A stretch of 37,869 nt of DNA from Alphaproteobacteria bacterium (GTDB lineage Bacteria; Pseudomonadota; Alphaproteobacteria; Micropepsales; Micropepsaceae): positions 1 to 37,869 of the forward strand of contig SHWE01000018.1 in NCBI GenBank assembly GCA_009693985.1, in the 5' to 3' direction. Numbering within the stretch: position 1 is the stretch's first letter; each line of letters begins with the position of its first letter. The notes beneath the pieces are model-generated. The model ran no database searches and was not told where the DNA came from. It saw only the letters and a program-made list of their open reading frames with translations. Below, piece by piece: positions 24,613-32,509 of this stretch. A program made the translations under genes and the position numbers.

Positions 24613-26409
24613 TCAGTCCGGCGGGCCGGCCGGCTTTTCCGGCGCTTCGCCGCGGGCGAGACGCTTGCCCATGCCGCGCAAGCGATCGATCAGATCCACG
24701 GGCGTTCCAGTCCGGCGCATGATCACGATCTGCTGGATGATCGAAAGAAGGTTGTTCCAGGTCCAATAGACCACCAGGCCGACCGGGAAACTCGCCAGCA
24801 TGAAGGTGAAGATCAGCGGCATGAACGCGAACAGACGCTGCTGCACCGGATCGGCGGGCGGCGGGTTGAGATTGGTCTGGATCCACATGGTCACGCCCAT
24901 CAGGATCGGGAAGACGCCGAGCATCAGGAACTGCGGCAGATCGATGGGAATGAGGCCGAAGAGATTGAAGATCGAAGTCGGGTCGGGCGCCGAGAGATCC
25001 TTGATCCAGCCGAAGAATGGCGCGTGGCGCATGTCGATGGTGACGAGCAGCACTTTGTAGAGCGAGAAGAAGACCGGAATCTGAATCAGCATCGGCAGGC
25101 AACCGGCGAGCGGATTCACCTTCTCGGTCTGATAGAGCTTCATCAGCTCCTGCTGCTGCTTGGCCTTGTCTTCCTTGAAGCGCTCGCGCAGGCGCTCCAT
25201 CTCGGGCTGGAGCTTCTTCATCTTGCTCATGGCGCGGTAGGACGTGTTGGCCAGCGGGTAGAACACCGCTTTCACGAATACGGTGAAGACCAGGATCGCG
25301 ACGCCGAAATTGCCGGTGAGCTTGTTGAGGAAGTCGAGGGCCTGGAACATCCATTTGGTCAGCGGATTGAACCAGCCCCAATCGACCGCCATGTCGAAAC
25401 GCTGGATGGCAAGCGTCTCGGCGTAATCATCGACGATCTCCACCAACTTGGCGCCGGCGAAGAGGTGATGGACGACAGTGTGGGAACTATTAGGCGCCAC
25501 CTCGCGCGGGTTCATCACATAGTCGGAGCGATAGGCTTTGCTGCCGTTCGCGTCATAGGCCATGTAGGTGGCGGCGATTTGCTCCGACTGCGGAGGAATG
25601 ACCGCCGCCATCCAATATTTGTCGGTGATGCCGAGCCAGCCGCCCTGGCTTTCGAAACGCTGTGTCTCGTTGCCGTCCGCGAGGTCGGCATAGGTCGGGT
25701 CCTTCAACGTGCCGCCGAGCACGCCGATGAAGCCCTCATGCACCACCCAATAGATCGTGGTTGCCGGGATGTTGCTGCGATAGACGAGCCCGTAGGGCGA
25801 CAGCGTGACGGGCGCGTCGCTGCGATTGTCGACCGTATCGGCGATCGTGAACATGTAGCGTTCGTCGACCGAAATCCGCCGCGTGAAGACGAGGCCCTGG
25901 CCGTTGTCGTAAGTCATCTCGACATTCTGGCCGGGCGCGAGCTTGCTGCCTTCCGCGAGAGTCCATTGCGTCATCTCGCCGGGGACGGCGGCGGTCGAAC
26001 CTTGGCCCGCGATCCAGCCGAACTCGGCGAAATAGGGATGCTCCGCCGCGCGCGGGCTTAACAGCTCGATCTCCGGGCTCGTGGGCTCGGGAGTCTCGTG
26101 ATAGTTGCGCAGTCTCAAATCGTCGAAGCGTCCGCCGGCCAGATTGATCGATCCGACGAGGGTCGGCGTCTCGACCTCCGTCCGTGTGGGCGATTGCGCC
26201 AGCGCTTGGTCGCGGGGAAGGACGGTCGTGGCTGGAACCGTGGGCACGGCGCCCGCCTGCGGCGTCGCCTGATTCGGCTGTTGGGCCGCCTGTTGTTGCT
26301 GGCGCGCCTGTTCTTCCTGCATCCGCGGCACGCCGACCAGATATTGCCAGCCGAACACCACGGCCATCGACAGCACGATGGCGATAAACAAATTGCGTTG
26401 GTCGGACAT
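24613..26409 (-). CDS. yidC: Membrane protein insertase YidC
   Basis: A 598-residue Gram-negative YidC. Transmembrane segment 1 (about 6-26, LFIAIVLSMAVVFGWQYLVG) follows a short tail. A Gln/Ala/Pro-rich linker (33-70) leads to the large periplasmic P1 domain (about 80-370). The conserved insertase core has five further segments with FGVAILVFTVFVKAVFYPL, the cytoplasmic coiled coil MSKMKKLQPEMERLRERFKE, NPLAGCLPMLIQIPVFFSLY, and a last helix ending near NNLLSIIQQIVIMRR. The hydrophilic-groove Arg is probably the Lys of FVKAVFYPL here, as in some alphaproteobacteria. It works alone or with Sec and SRP. The gene sits 20 bases after yidD. Confidence 0.95.
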   Translation of the reverse strand: MSDQRNLFIAIVLSMAVVFGWQYLVGVPRMQEEQARQQQQAAQQPNQATPQAGAVPTVPATTVLPRDQALAQSPTRTEVETPTLVGSINLAGGRFDDLRLRNYHETPEPTSPEIELLSPRAAEHPYFAEFGWIAGQGSTAAVPGEMTQWTLAEGSKLAPGQNVEMTYDNGQGLVFTRRISVDERYMFTIADTVDNRSDAPVTLSPYGLVYRSNIPATTIYWVVHEGFIGVLGGTLKDPTYADLADGNETQRFESQGGWLGITDKYWMAAVIPPQSEQIAATYMAYDANGSKAYRSDYVMNPREVAPNSSHTVVHHLFAGAKLVEIVDDYAETLAIQRFDMAVDWGWFNPLTKWMFQALDFLNKLTGNFGVAILVFTVFVKAVFYPLANTSYRAMSKMKKLQPEMERLRERFKEDKAKQQQELMKLYQTEKVNPLAGCLPMLIQIPVFFSLYKVLLVTIDMRHAPFFGWIKDLSAPDPTSIFNLFGLIPIDLPQFLMLGVFPILMGVTMWIQTNLNPPPADPVQQRLFAFMPLIFTFMLASFPVGLVVYWTWNNLLSIIQQIVIMRRTGTPVDLIDRLRGMGKRLARGEAPEKPAGPPD

Positions 26410-26429
26410 CGGGCGCGCCTCGCGTTAGT

Positions 26430-26699
26430 CTAGTTGCGAGGTCCGGGAACGGGATCGTACCCCGACCGGCCGCCGAGAAAGGCAATGGGGTGGCAGCGCG
26501 AAATGCGGCGCGCCGCGAGCATGCTGCCCTTGACCGGTCCATGGACCGAGAGCGCTTCCAAGGCATAGGCCGAGCAGGACGGCGCGAAGCGGCAGGACGG
26601 CGGCAGCAGCGGAGAAATCATGGCGCGATAGATCCGAATCGGCGCGCTCAGAAGGGCGACGGCGAAGCGGCGTGGCTGTGCACGCGGGGCTTCAATCAT
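26430..26699 (-). CDS. yidD: Membrane protein insertion efficiency factor YidD
   Basis: An 89-residue small amphipathic membrane-associated protein. The diagnostic block is [19 protein letters not shown] with the conserved cysteines, then [26 protein letters not shown] and GYDPVP. YidD helps YidC-dependent insertion. ATG 26699 overlaps the rnpA stop by 4 bases (ATGA). Position between rnpA and yidC is the canonical one. Confidence 0.94.
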   Translation of the reverse strand: MIEAPRAQPRRFAVALLSAPIRIYRAMISPLLPPSCRFAPSCSAYALEALSVHGPVKGSMLAARRISRCHPIAFLGGRSGYDPVPGPRN

Positions 26700-27136
26700 G
26701 TCGTTCCTCCTTCCTGTTTTGGGCCGGCATGTTTGGGGCCGGGGTGTTTCGCAACTACGCCTCTGTCGAGCGCGGCATGGGCGGCAGCGAGCGCGGTCCG
26801 CAAATCGAGACTGAGGTCCGCAAATGGGCGCGATAGTGTGGCGGTTCGGGCGACCAGAACATAGTCATGCGCGGCACGTCCCGAAAGGGGCAGGATCGCC
26901 GCGGCGGCTGCCCGCAAGCGGCGCTTGGCGCGGTTGCGTTTCACCGCATTGCCGACTTTACGGCTGGCGGTGAACCCGACCCTCAAGAGGGGCCGTCCGG
27001 CGATGTGTTCCGGCGAGGGGCAGGTTTCCAGCGTCAGGCCGGGCATGGATTGGCGGCGGCCCTTTTGGGCGCGCAGGAAATCGGCCCGGCTCTTCAAGCG
27101 TTCGAGGGAAAGCTTGGCGGAAGCGTGCGACTCCAC
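26696..27136 (-). CDS. rnpA: Ribonuclease P protein component
   Basis: A 146-residue basic protein that assists the RNase P RNA in cutting tRNA 5' leaders. The RNR signature region is [20 protein letters not shown], with [20 protein letters not shown] before it and [10 protein letters not shown] after. The start is GTG 27136, 14 bases after the rpmH stop. An Ala/Pro/Lys-rich tail ([17 protein letters not shown]) extends beyond the usual domain. The RNA partner (rnpB) is not in this window. Confidence 0.94.
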   Translation of the reverse strand: MESHASAKLSLERLKSRADFLRAQKGRRQSMPGLTLETCPSPEHIAGRPLLRVGFTASRKVGNAVKRNRAKRRLRAAAAAILPLSGRAAHDYVLVARTATLSRPFADLSLDLRTALAAAHAALDRGVVAKHPGPKHAGPKQEGGTT

Positions 27137-27150
27137 TGACGAATCTGCGG

Positions 27151-27285
27151 TCAGGCCGACAGCTTCTTGCGGCCCTGGGCACGGCGGCGGGCGATCACTT
27201 GGCGGCCCTTCTTGGTCGCCATGCGCTTGCGGAAGCCATGCCGGCGTTTGCGGACGATTTTGCTCGGCTGATAGGTGCGTTTCAC
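27151..27285 (-). CDS. rpmH: 50S ribosomal protein L34
   Basis: A 44-residue L34: it begins [19 protein letters not shown] after a GTG start (27285) and ends [18 protein letters not shown], the complete family pattern. It is the first gene of the rpmH-rnpA-yidD-yidC-engB-argB cluster. The promoter and a structured leader lie just upstream (27303-27360). The Shine-Dalgarno is weak (AAAGGG, about 10 bases upstream). Confidence 0.97.
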   Translation of the reverse strand: MKRTYQPSKIVRKRRHGFRKRMATKKGRQVIARRRAQGRKKLSA

Positions 27286-27299
27286 GGCTTCTGCCCTTT

Positions 27300-27331
27300 A
27301 AAAAAGCCCGATCCGGCTCGAAAGAGCCGTG
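27300..27331 (-). promoter_or_regulatory. Structured rpmH leader with alternative hairpins and a T-run
   Basis: On the minus strand the leader begins with a perfect hairpin CGGCTC-TTTC-GAGCCG (27316-27331). An overlapping second hairpin, AGCC-GGATCG-GGCT, runs straight into TTTTTT (27300-27305), like a Rho-independent attenuator. The two structures share GAGCC and exclude each other. This is inferred from sequence only. Confidence 0.35.
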
Positions 27332-27360
27332 CTTCTAGGGGCCCCGCCGGAGGCTGTCAA
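27332..27360 (-). promoter_or_regulatory. Sigma-70 promoter of the rpmH operon
   Basis: On the minus strand: TTGACA (27360-27355, perfect), a 17-base GC-rich spacer, TAGAAG (27337-27332). Transcription would start near 27325, about 40 bases before the rpmH GTG. This is the best promoter match in the window and fits a ribosomal protein operon. Confidence 0.6.
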
Positions 27361-27391
27361 CCGGAGCGGCAGGGGAACCCCGCCGCTCCGG
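27361..27391 (-). terminator. Strong hairpin after the first haem-propeller gene
   Basis: CCGGAGCGGC (27361-27370) pairs perfectly with GCCGCTCCGG (27382-27391), and GGGG-AA-CCCC extends the stem inside. It lies 8 bases past the stop codon at 27399 and directly against the rpmH -35. There is no T-run, so termination by structure alone is assumed. It would insulate the rpmH operon from the upstream gene. Confidence 0.55.
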
Positions 27392-27398
27392 CTCACAT

Positions 27399-28643
27399 TT
27401 ACTGAATGGTAGCGATACCAACGCGATTGACGCCGCTTTCGGCCAGCACAAGGCCCTTGCCGTCCGCGGTGGGCATCATGTTGCGGATGGTGCCGCCGCC
27501 CGAAGGAAGCACCGGGAAGGTCTGGAACTTCTCGGTCTTGGGGTCGAAGCGCACGAGGCCGTTCGGCTTGATGCTGCCTTCATTGTACCAGACGATGCCG
27601 TTGAGCACGGTGATGCCGTAAGGCTGCGAGCGCGGGCCGCCCGGCGAAGGCCATTCCTTGGTGGCGCCGGTCTTGGTGTCGTACATGCCCAGATAGCCGC
27701 GGCTATAGTCGGAGATCCAAATCACGTCGTTCTGGTCGATGGCGATACGGCGAGGACGCGTGCCGGCATTCGGCAGCAAATATTCCTTGATCTCCATCGT
27801 CTCGGCATCAACGGTGGCGAGCTTCGGAGCCTGCCATTCGCTGAACCACAACTTACCCTTGGAATCGAACACCATGGCGTAGGGCGCCGAGTTTTCCGTC
27901 GGCGACACGGCGAGCTTCACCGCGCCGGTCTTCGGATCGAGACGTCCGACCATGTTGCTGTTCTGCGCCGTGAACCAAAGAATGCCGTTCTTGTCGAACA
28001 GCGGCGTGTGGGGATCGCGGGCGGCGCCGGTGCGGTACTCGGTCATCTGCCCGGTCTTGACGTCGAGCTTGCCGATATGACCCTTGAAATTGCCGGTGTA
28101 CCAAACGTTTCCGTCCTTATCCATGGTCAGGCCATGGGGGCCGGAGACGGGTGTTTTGGTCTTGTATTCGGTGATCTTCCCGGTCTTCGGATCGAGGCGG
28201 CCGATCAGGCTGCCCATATGGCCGGTGTACCAGAGCGAGCCGTCCGGGGCCGCGAGCGGATCGTGCGGGCGCGAACCTGCGGTCGGTAGGACCCATTCCT
28301 TGATCGAGACCTTCACCGGGCCGTCCACCTGCTTGAACGGGGGAATCGGCTTCTCGGGGAAATTCTTGATCAGGTAATTGGTGAGCTGGTCTGCCTGCTG
28401 CGGAGAGAGCGGCGCGCCGGCGTTCATCATCATGTTCATGGCATTGTGCCAGCCGTCGGAATTGTAATTGCCGAAGGCGACGCGCGCCAGCGTATGGCAC
28501 TGCGTGCAGGCGTCCACGAGCAATTGCTTCTCGGGGCCGGCCGGGAATTTGTCCAGGTTCGGATCGGGTTTGTTTTGCGCGGATGCGCCGACGGCGAGAG
28601 CGAGCGAAAGCACGGAGACGGCGGCAAGCAATGTTTTCTGCAT
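27399..28643 (-). CDS. Periplasmic cytochrome c / Vgb-like beta-propeller protein 1
   Basis: A 414-residue exported protein. Signal peptide 1-22 (MQKTLLAAVSVLSLALAVGA, cleavage after A-S-A). A small cytochrome c domain follows with haem site CTQCH (46-50) and likely axial Met in MNMMMNAGAPLSPQQ. From about 115 the rest is a beta-propeller of the virginiamycin-B-lyase (streptogramin lyase)-like family, with blade repeats such as DGSLWYTGHMGSLIGRLDPK, GNVWYTGNFKGHIGKLDVK and GKLWFSEWQAPKLATVD. Each ends in K/R-I-T-E-Y type strands. AAGGGG lies 7 bases before ATG 28643. Antibiotic lyase activity should not be inferred; a haem-linked periplasmic dehydrogenase or sensor is as likely. It is a paralogue of the next gene. 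Confidence 0.85.
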   Translation of the reverse strand: MQKTLLAAVSVLSLALAVGASAQNKPDPNLDKFPAGPEKQLLVDACTQCHTLARVAFGNYNSDGWHNAMNMMMNAGAPLSPQQADQLTNYLIKNFPEKPIPPFKQVDGPVKVSIKEWVLPTAGSRPHDPLAAPDGSLWYTGHMGSLIGRLDPKTGKITEYKTKTPVSGPHGLTMDKDGNVWYTGNFKGHIGKLDVKTGQMTEYRTGAARDPHTPLFDKNGILWFTAQNSNMVGRLDPKTGAVKLAVSPTENSAPYAMVFDSKGKLWFSEWQAPKLATVDAETMEIKEYLLPNAGTRPRRIAIDQNDVIWISDYSRGYLGMYDTKTGATKEWPSPGGPRSQPYGITVLNGIVWYNEGSIKPNGLVRFDPKTEKFQTFPVLPSGGGTIRNMMPTADGKGLVLAESGVNRVGIATIQ

Positions 28644-28780
28644 GTGAAGCCCCTTGGCGAATGGTTCCAGCACGGCGGGGCGGAATTTAGTCCACGCCAA
28701 GGGGGATGCCAACTACAAATTGAAAACATTACCGGCCGGAAAGGTTGCCCCCGCCCGGTGCTTTAAGCCTGTTTTTCGTT

Positions 28781-28808
28781 GTCCCGCCGCTGGAATGGGC
28801 GGCGGGAC
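28781..28808 (-). terminator. Perfect GC hairpin between the two haem-propeller genes
   Basis: GTCCCGCCGC (28781-28790) pairs exactly with GCGGCGGGAC (28799-28808) around an 8-base loop, about 20 bases past the stop of the second propeller gene. No T-run follows on the minus strand. It may be a terminator or an RNA-stabilising stem that separates expression of the two paralogues. Confidence 0.45.
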
Positions 28809-28828
28809 CGGTAATCGTTCGTCCAAAC

Positions 28829-30079
28829 CTACTCGATATAGGCGATCGCCACCTTGTCCACGGCGCTTTCGGCCATGACGATGCCCTTGCCGTCGGTGGT
28901 GGGCATCAGGTTGCGCACGACGCCCCCGCCCGAAGGCAGGATCGGGAAGCTCTGGAATTTTTCCGTCTTCTGATCGAATCGGACGAGGCCGTTCGGCCGG
29001 GCGTTGCCTTCATTGTACCAGATGACGTCGTTGATGGAGGTGATGCCGTAAGGCTCTGATTTGGAGCCGCTCGGCGACATGTATTCCTTCACGAATTTGC
29101 CCGTCTTGGTGTCGAACTTGCCGAGATAGCCGCGGGAGAAATCCGCGTACCAGATGACGTCCTGGCTATCGATGGCGAGACGGCGCGGACGCGATGCCGG
29201 ATCGGGCAGCGTGTACTCGGTCATCTTCATGTTCTGGTCGATGCTGGCGATCTTGTTGGTGCCGAACAGCACGATCCACAGCACGTTCTTGGTGTCGAAC
29301 ACGGTGCCGTAAGGGAGCGAGCGCGGCGAGGTCGATTCGATCAGCTTGATCTCGCCGGTCGCCGGGATCAGGCGGCCGATCATGTTGCCGCCCTGCACGG
29401 TGAACCAGAGATTGCCGGTCTTGTCGAACATCGGCGTGTGGGGATCGCGCGCCTTCGGATCGGGCATGCGGTATTCGGTGAACTGGCCCGTCTTCACATC
29501 GAACTTGCCGATGTGGCTCTTGAAATTGCCCGTGTACCAGATGTTGCCGTCCTTATCGCCGGCGAGGCCGTGCGGGCCGGAGACCGGCGTCTTGGTCTTG
29601 TATTCGGTGATCTTGCCGGTCTTGGGATCGAGCTTGCCCAAGATGCTCGAGCGCTGCGCCGTGTACCACAGCGAGCCGTCGGGCATCGCGAGGGGATCGT
29701 GCGGGCGCGAGCCCTTGGTCGGAACCTGCCATTCCTTGATGGTGACCTTGACCGGGCCTGGAATGATCTTCAGCTCGGGCCCGGGCTCGCCCTTGATCTT
29801 CGTCAGATAGGTCTTGAGCTGCGGAATCTGTTGCGGGGTGAGGGGCGCGCCGACATTGACCATGCCGTCGACCAGGATGTCCCATTCATGCGCGTCATGG
29901 GTCGCAGTCGCCACCCGTTCCAGCGTGTGGCAGCCGGTGCAGGCGTTCTGCAGAATCTGCCGTTCCGGTCCGGGCGGAAGCAAGTTCAGACTCGGATCGG
30001 CGGCGGGCTGAGATTGAGAGATAGCCGGAACCGCGAGAGCGAGAATCGCCGCGGCGCCGAAAAGCGCAGTTCTGGTCAT
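28829..30079 (-). CDS. Periplasmic cytochrome c / Vgb-like beta-propeller protein 2
   Basis: A 416-residue paralogue of the preceding protein with the same plan: signal peptide 1-24 (ALFGAAAILALAVPAISQSQ), haem site CTGCH (47-51), axial Met candidate in VDGMVNVGAPLTPQQ, then the propeller from about 115. The blocks TEYKTKTPVSGPHGL, WYTGNFKSHIGKFDVKTGQ and WYNEGNARPNGLVRFD are almost the same in both, which points to tandem duplication. GGGGA precedes ATG 30079. It is the upstream member, so both may be read from the promoter near 30111, with the hairpin at 28781 lowering the downstream copy. Confidence 0.85.
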   Translation of the reverse strand: MTRTALFGAAAILALAVPAISQSQPAADPSLNLLPPGPERQILQNACTGCHTLERVATATHDAHEWDILVDGMVNVGAPLTPQQIPQLKTYLTKIKGEPGPELKIIPGPVKVTIKEWQVPTKGSRPHDPLAMPDGSLWYTAQRSSILGKLDPKTGKITEYKTKTPVSGPHGLAGDKDGNIWYTGNFKSHIGKFDVKTGQFTEYRMPDPKARDPHTPMFDKTGNLWFTVQGGNMIGRLIPATGEIKLIESTSPRSLPYGTVFDTKNVLWIVLFGTNKIASIDQNMKMTEYTLPDPASRPRRLAIDSQDVIWYADFSRGYLGKFDTKTGKFVKEYMSPSGSKSEPYGITSINDVIWYNEGNARPNGLVRFDQKTEKFQSFPILPSGGGVVRNLMPTTDGKGIVMAESAVDKVAIAYIE

Positions 30080-30110
30080 GAAAATCCCCGAAAGAAAAAC
30101 TTCCGGTTCA

Positions 30111-30119
30111 TTTTATCAG
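30111..30119 (-). promoter_or_regulatory. Candidate extended -10 promoter for the haem-propeller genes
   Basis: On the minus strand: TGATAAAAT, an extended -10 (TG-N-TAAAAT, five of six to TATAAT), 32 bases before the ATG at 30079. No good -35 is found 16-18 bases upstream. Confidence 0.35.
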
Positions 30120-30291
30120 GAAGACGCGGCGTCTTGGGGTGACGCCTCCGTTACCAAGCGTTTTCAGTGTCAGGGATGGTAAAACGCGGGGGAAAAACGC
30201 CCCTGACATGCGAAGGCTCCGTCCTGTAACCCGATCAAATGTGTCAAAAACAACATGCTTTTCTGCGGGTTTTAGTGTTTCCTCTTCAACC

Positions 30292-31728
30292 ATGCTGAAG
30301 GAAGTGCAGAGGCCGACGCGACATGGGTGGCGGCTGGCAGCCCACAGCCTGTCGGGCCGTCTTTTGCTGCTTACGATCCTTTTTGTGATGCTCAGCGTCG
30401 CGCTGATCTATTTCCCCTCGGTCGCGCGCTATCACCACCAGCTTCTGCAGGACCGCATCAATGCGGCCCAGCTCGCGATCCTTCCCTTCACCGAGGCCCC
30501 CGGCGAGCAATTGTCGGCGCAATTGCGCGGTCAATTGCTGGCGCGTGCCGGGGTCGAAGCGGTGATCCTGCGCGCCGGCGGCCAGCATGAATTGTTCCAG
30601 GAAGGCGCCGAACCGCCCGAGGTCCAGGCGGTCTTCGATGCGGGCGAAACCGACCTTTTCGAGCAGATACAAGACGTGATCGGGACGTTGTTCGCCGGTC
30701 CCGACCGGACCATCCGCATCGACGGCGTCACCGGGCCTTCGAGCAACATCGTGGTGGTCGCGAATGAAGAACCGATCCGCATGGCGCTGTTCATCTTCTC
30801 GACGCGCGTTCTGGTGCTCTCGGTCTTCATTTCGCTGTTCACCTCGCTGCTCGTGTTTTTGAGCATCTATTGGATCCTGGTCCGGCCGATGCAACGCATC
30901 ACCAATGCGATGATAGCCTTCCGCAACAATCCCGAAGACCCGGCGCGGATTCTCAATCCGACGTCGCGCAAAGACGAGATCGGCACCGCCGAGCGCGAGC
31001 TCTCCACCATGCAGCACGAGCTTTACGGCTCGTTGCAGCAGAAGACGCGGTTGGCCGCGCTAGGCTTGGCCATCGCCAAGATCCAGCACGATCTGCGCAA
31101 CATCCTCGCCAGCGCCCAGATCGCTTCCGAAAGATTGGTGGCGAGCGATGATCCGGTGGTCAAGCGCGTGACGCCGCGCCTGGTCGATGCGCTCGACCGC
31201 GCGGTTGCGCTCGCGACCAACACGCTGCGCTACGGCAAGGCGGAGGAGCGCGCGCCGCAGCGCAGCCGCTTTGCGCTGGCGCTGCTCATCGAGGAAGCGG
31301 CCGCCTCGGCGTTGCCCGAAAGCGGCGGCATCGCGTTCGAGAACCGCGTGCCGGCCGGCATAGAGATCGAGGCCGATTCCGAGCAGCTTTTCCGCGTCTT
31401 TCTCAATCTCTACAGCAATGCGCGCGAGGCGCTGGAAGGCGCGACCGCAGTTGCGCGCAAGATCGGCAAACGTATCGTCGTGGAGGCGCGCCGCGAGAAG
31501 AACAGCATCGTCATCGATATCAGCGACAACGGGCCCGGCATCGCGCTGGCGATGCGCGACCGGCTGTTCCGGCCGTTCTCCGGCAGCGCGCGTCAGGGTG
31601 GATCGGGGCTCGGGCTCGCAATATCGCGCGAGCTGATTCAGGCTCATGGCGGCGACATCGTGCTGGTCTCGACCGGCGATACCGGCACGCGTTTCCGCAT
31701 CGTGCTGCCCGAGGCCAAGGACAAATAG
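30292..31728 (+). CDS. Sensor histidine kinase (HAMP, HDLRN-type H-box)
   Basis: A 478-residue membrane kinase. Transmembrane helix 1 (about 22-42), a periplasmic sensor region (43-162), transmembrane helix 2 (about 166-196), then a HAMP segment beginning RPMQRITNAMIAF. The phospho-acceptor is His266 in AKIQHDLRNILASAQ, the HDLRN variant. N-box FLNLYSNAREAL, G1 DNGPGIA and G2 GSGLGLAI show an intact ATPase. ATG 30292 was chosen because the first helix follows; the open frame to 30139 lacks a good start. No response regulator is adjacent, so the partner is elsewhere. Followed 7 bases later by a methyltransferase. Confidence 0.9.
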   Translation: MLKEVQRPTRHGWRLAAHSLSGRLLLLTILFVMLSVALIYFPSVARYHHQLLQDRINAAQLAILPFTEAPGEQLSAQLRGQLLARAGVEAVILRAGGQHELFQEGAEPPEVQAVFDAGETDLFEQIQDVIGTLFAGPDRTIRIDGVTGPSSNIVVVANEEPIRMALFIFSTRVLVLSVFISLFTSLLVFLSIYWILVRPMQRITNAMIAFRNNPEDPARILNPTSRKDEIGTAERELSTMQHELYGSLQQKTRLAALGLAIAKIQHDLRNILASAQIASERLVASDDPVVKRVTPRLVDALDRAVALATNTLRYGKAEERAPQRSRFALALLIEEAAASALPESGGIAFENRVPAGIEIEADSEQLFRVFLNLYSNAREALEGATAVARKIGKRIVVEARREKNSIVIDISDNGPGIALAMRDRLFRPFSGSARQGGSGLGLAISRELIQAHGGDIVLVSTGDTGTRFRIVLPEAKDK

Positions 31729-31735
31729 CGCGACA

Positions 31736-32509
31736 TTGGCCTGGGACCCAAAAACCTATCTCGCCTTTGGCGCCGAGCGGACGCGCCCCGCAGCCGATCT
31801 CTTGGCGCGCGTGCCGCTGGTCGTGGCTAGCCGCGTCGCCGATCTTGGTTGCGGGCCGGGAAATTCCACAGCGCTTTTACGCGCGCGCTTTCCCGATGCC
31901 GAGATCGACGGGATCGATGTGTCGCCGGAAATGCTGCGCGATGCGAGCAAAGCCGGCATCGATGCGCGCTTCATCGAAGCGGACATCGCGGCCTGGACGC
32001 CCGATGCGCCCTACGACGTCATCTATTCCAACGCCGCGCTGCAATGGCTTGGAACGCACGAGACGCTGCTGCCGCGGCTGCTTTCGTTCGTGGCGCCGGG
32101 CGGCGTGCTTGCCGTTCAGGTGCCGCGCAATTTCGAAGAACGCTGCCATGTCCTCATCCGCGAAGCCGTCGCCGATCCGCGCTGGGCGCAACAAATGAAG
32201 GACGTGCGCGATTGGTGGAACGTGCTGGCGCCGGAGGCCTATTACGATCTCCTCGCGCCCGGAGCCGCCATCGGCATGTGGGAGACGCGCTATTTCCACA
32301 TCCTCGAAGGCAAAGACCCGGTCTTTCATTGGAATCTGGGGACGGGTCTCAGGCCCTTCGCGGCGGCGCTTGAGAGTCCACTCAAAGAGGAATTCCTCGA
32401 GCATTATCGCAAGCTTCTGGAGGCCGCCTATCCGCCGCAAGCGGACGGCAAGATCATCCATCCCTTCCTGCGGCTGTTCTTCGTGGCCCTCAAGAAGCAA
32501 GCAGCTTGA
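31736..32509 (+). CDS. tam: Trans-aconitate 2-methyltransferase-like protein
   Basis: A 257-residue class I methyltransferase that follows E. coli Tam along its length: MAWDPKTYLAFGAERTRPA (1-19), LLARVPL, motif I VADLGCGPGNST (34-45), NAALQWLGTHETLLPRLLSF, GGVLAVQVPRNFEE and GTGLRPF. Tam methyl-esterifies trans-aconitate, an aconitase inhibitor formed by isomerisation. The start is TTG 31736 (read as Met), the only one that gives the family N-terminus. It lies 7 bases after the kinase stop. The 3' end overlaps the converging glycosyltransferase gene by 20 bases. Substrate is inferred from similarity. Confidence 0.8.
   Translation: MAWDPKTYLAFGAERTRPAADLLARVPLVVASRVADLGCGPGNSTALLRARFPDAEIDGIDVSPEMLRDASKAGIDARFIEADIAAWTPDAPYDVIYSNAALQWLGTHETLLPRLLSFVAPGGVLAVQVPRNFEERCHVLIREAVADPRWAQQMKDVRDWWNVLAPEAYYDLLAPGAAIGMWETRYFHILEGKDPVFHWNLGTGLRPFAAALESPLKEEFLEHYRKLLEAAYPPQADGKIIHPFLRLFFVALKKQAA

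Noticed and set aside
27399-30079. Antibiotic (virginiamycin B) lyase resistance genes.
   Set aside because: Only the propeller fold matches. The attached haem domain and the lack of a verified catalytic His/Glu pair do not support a resistance call.
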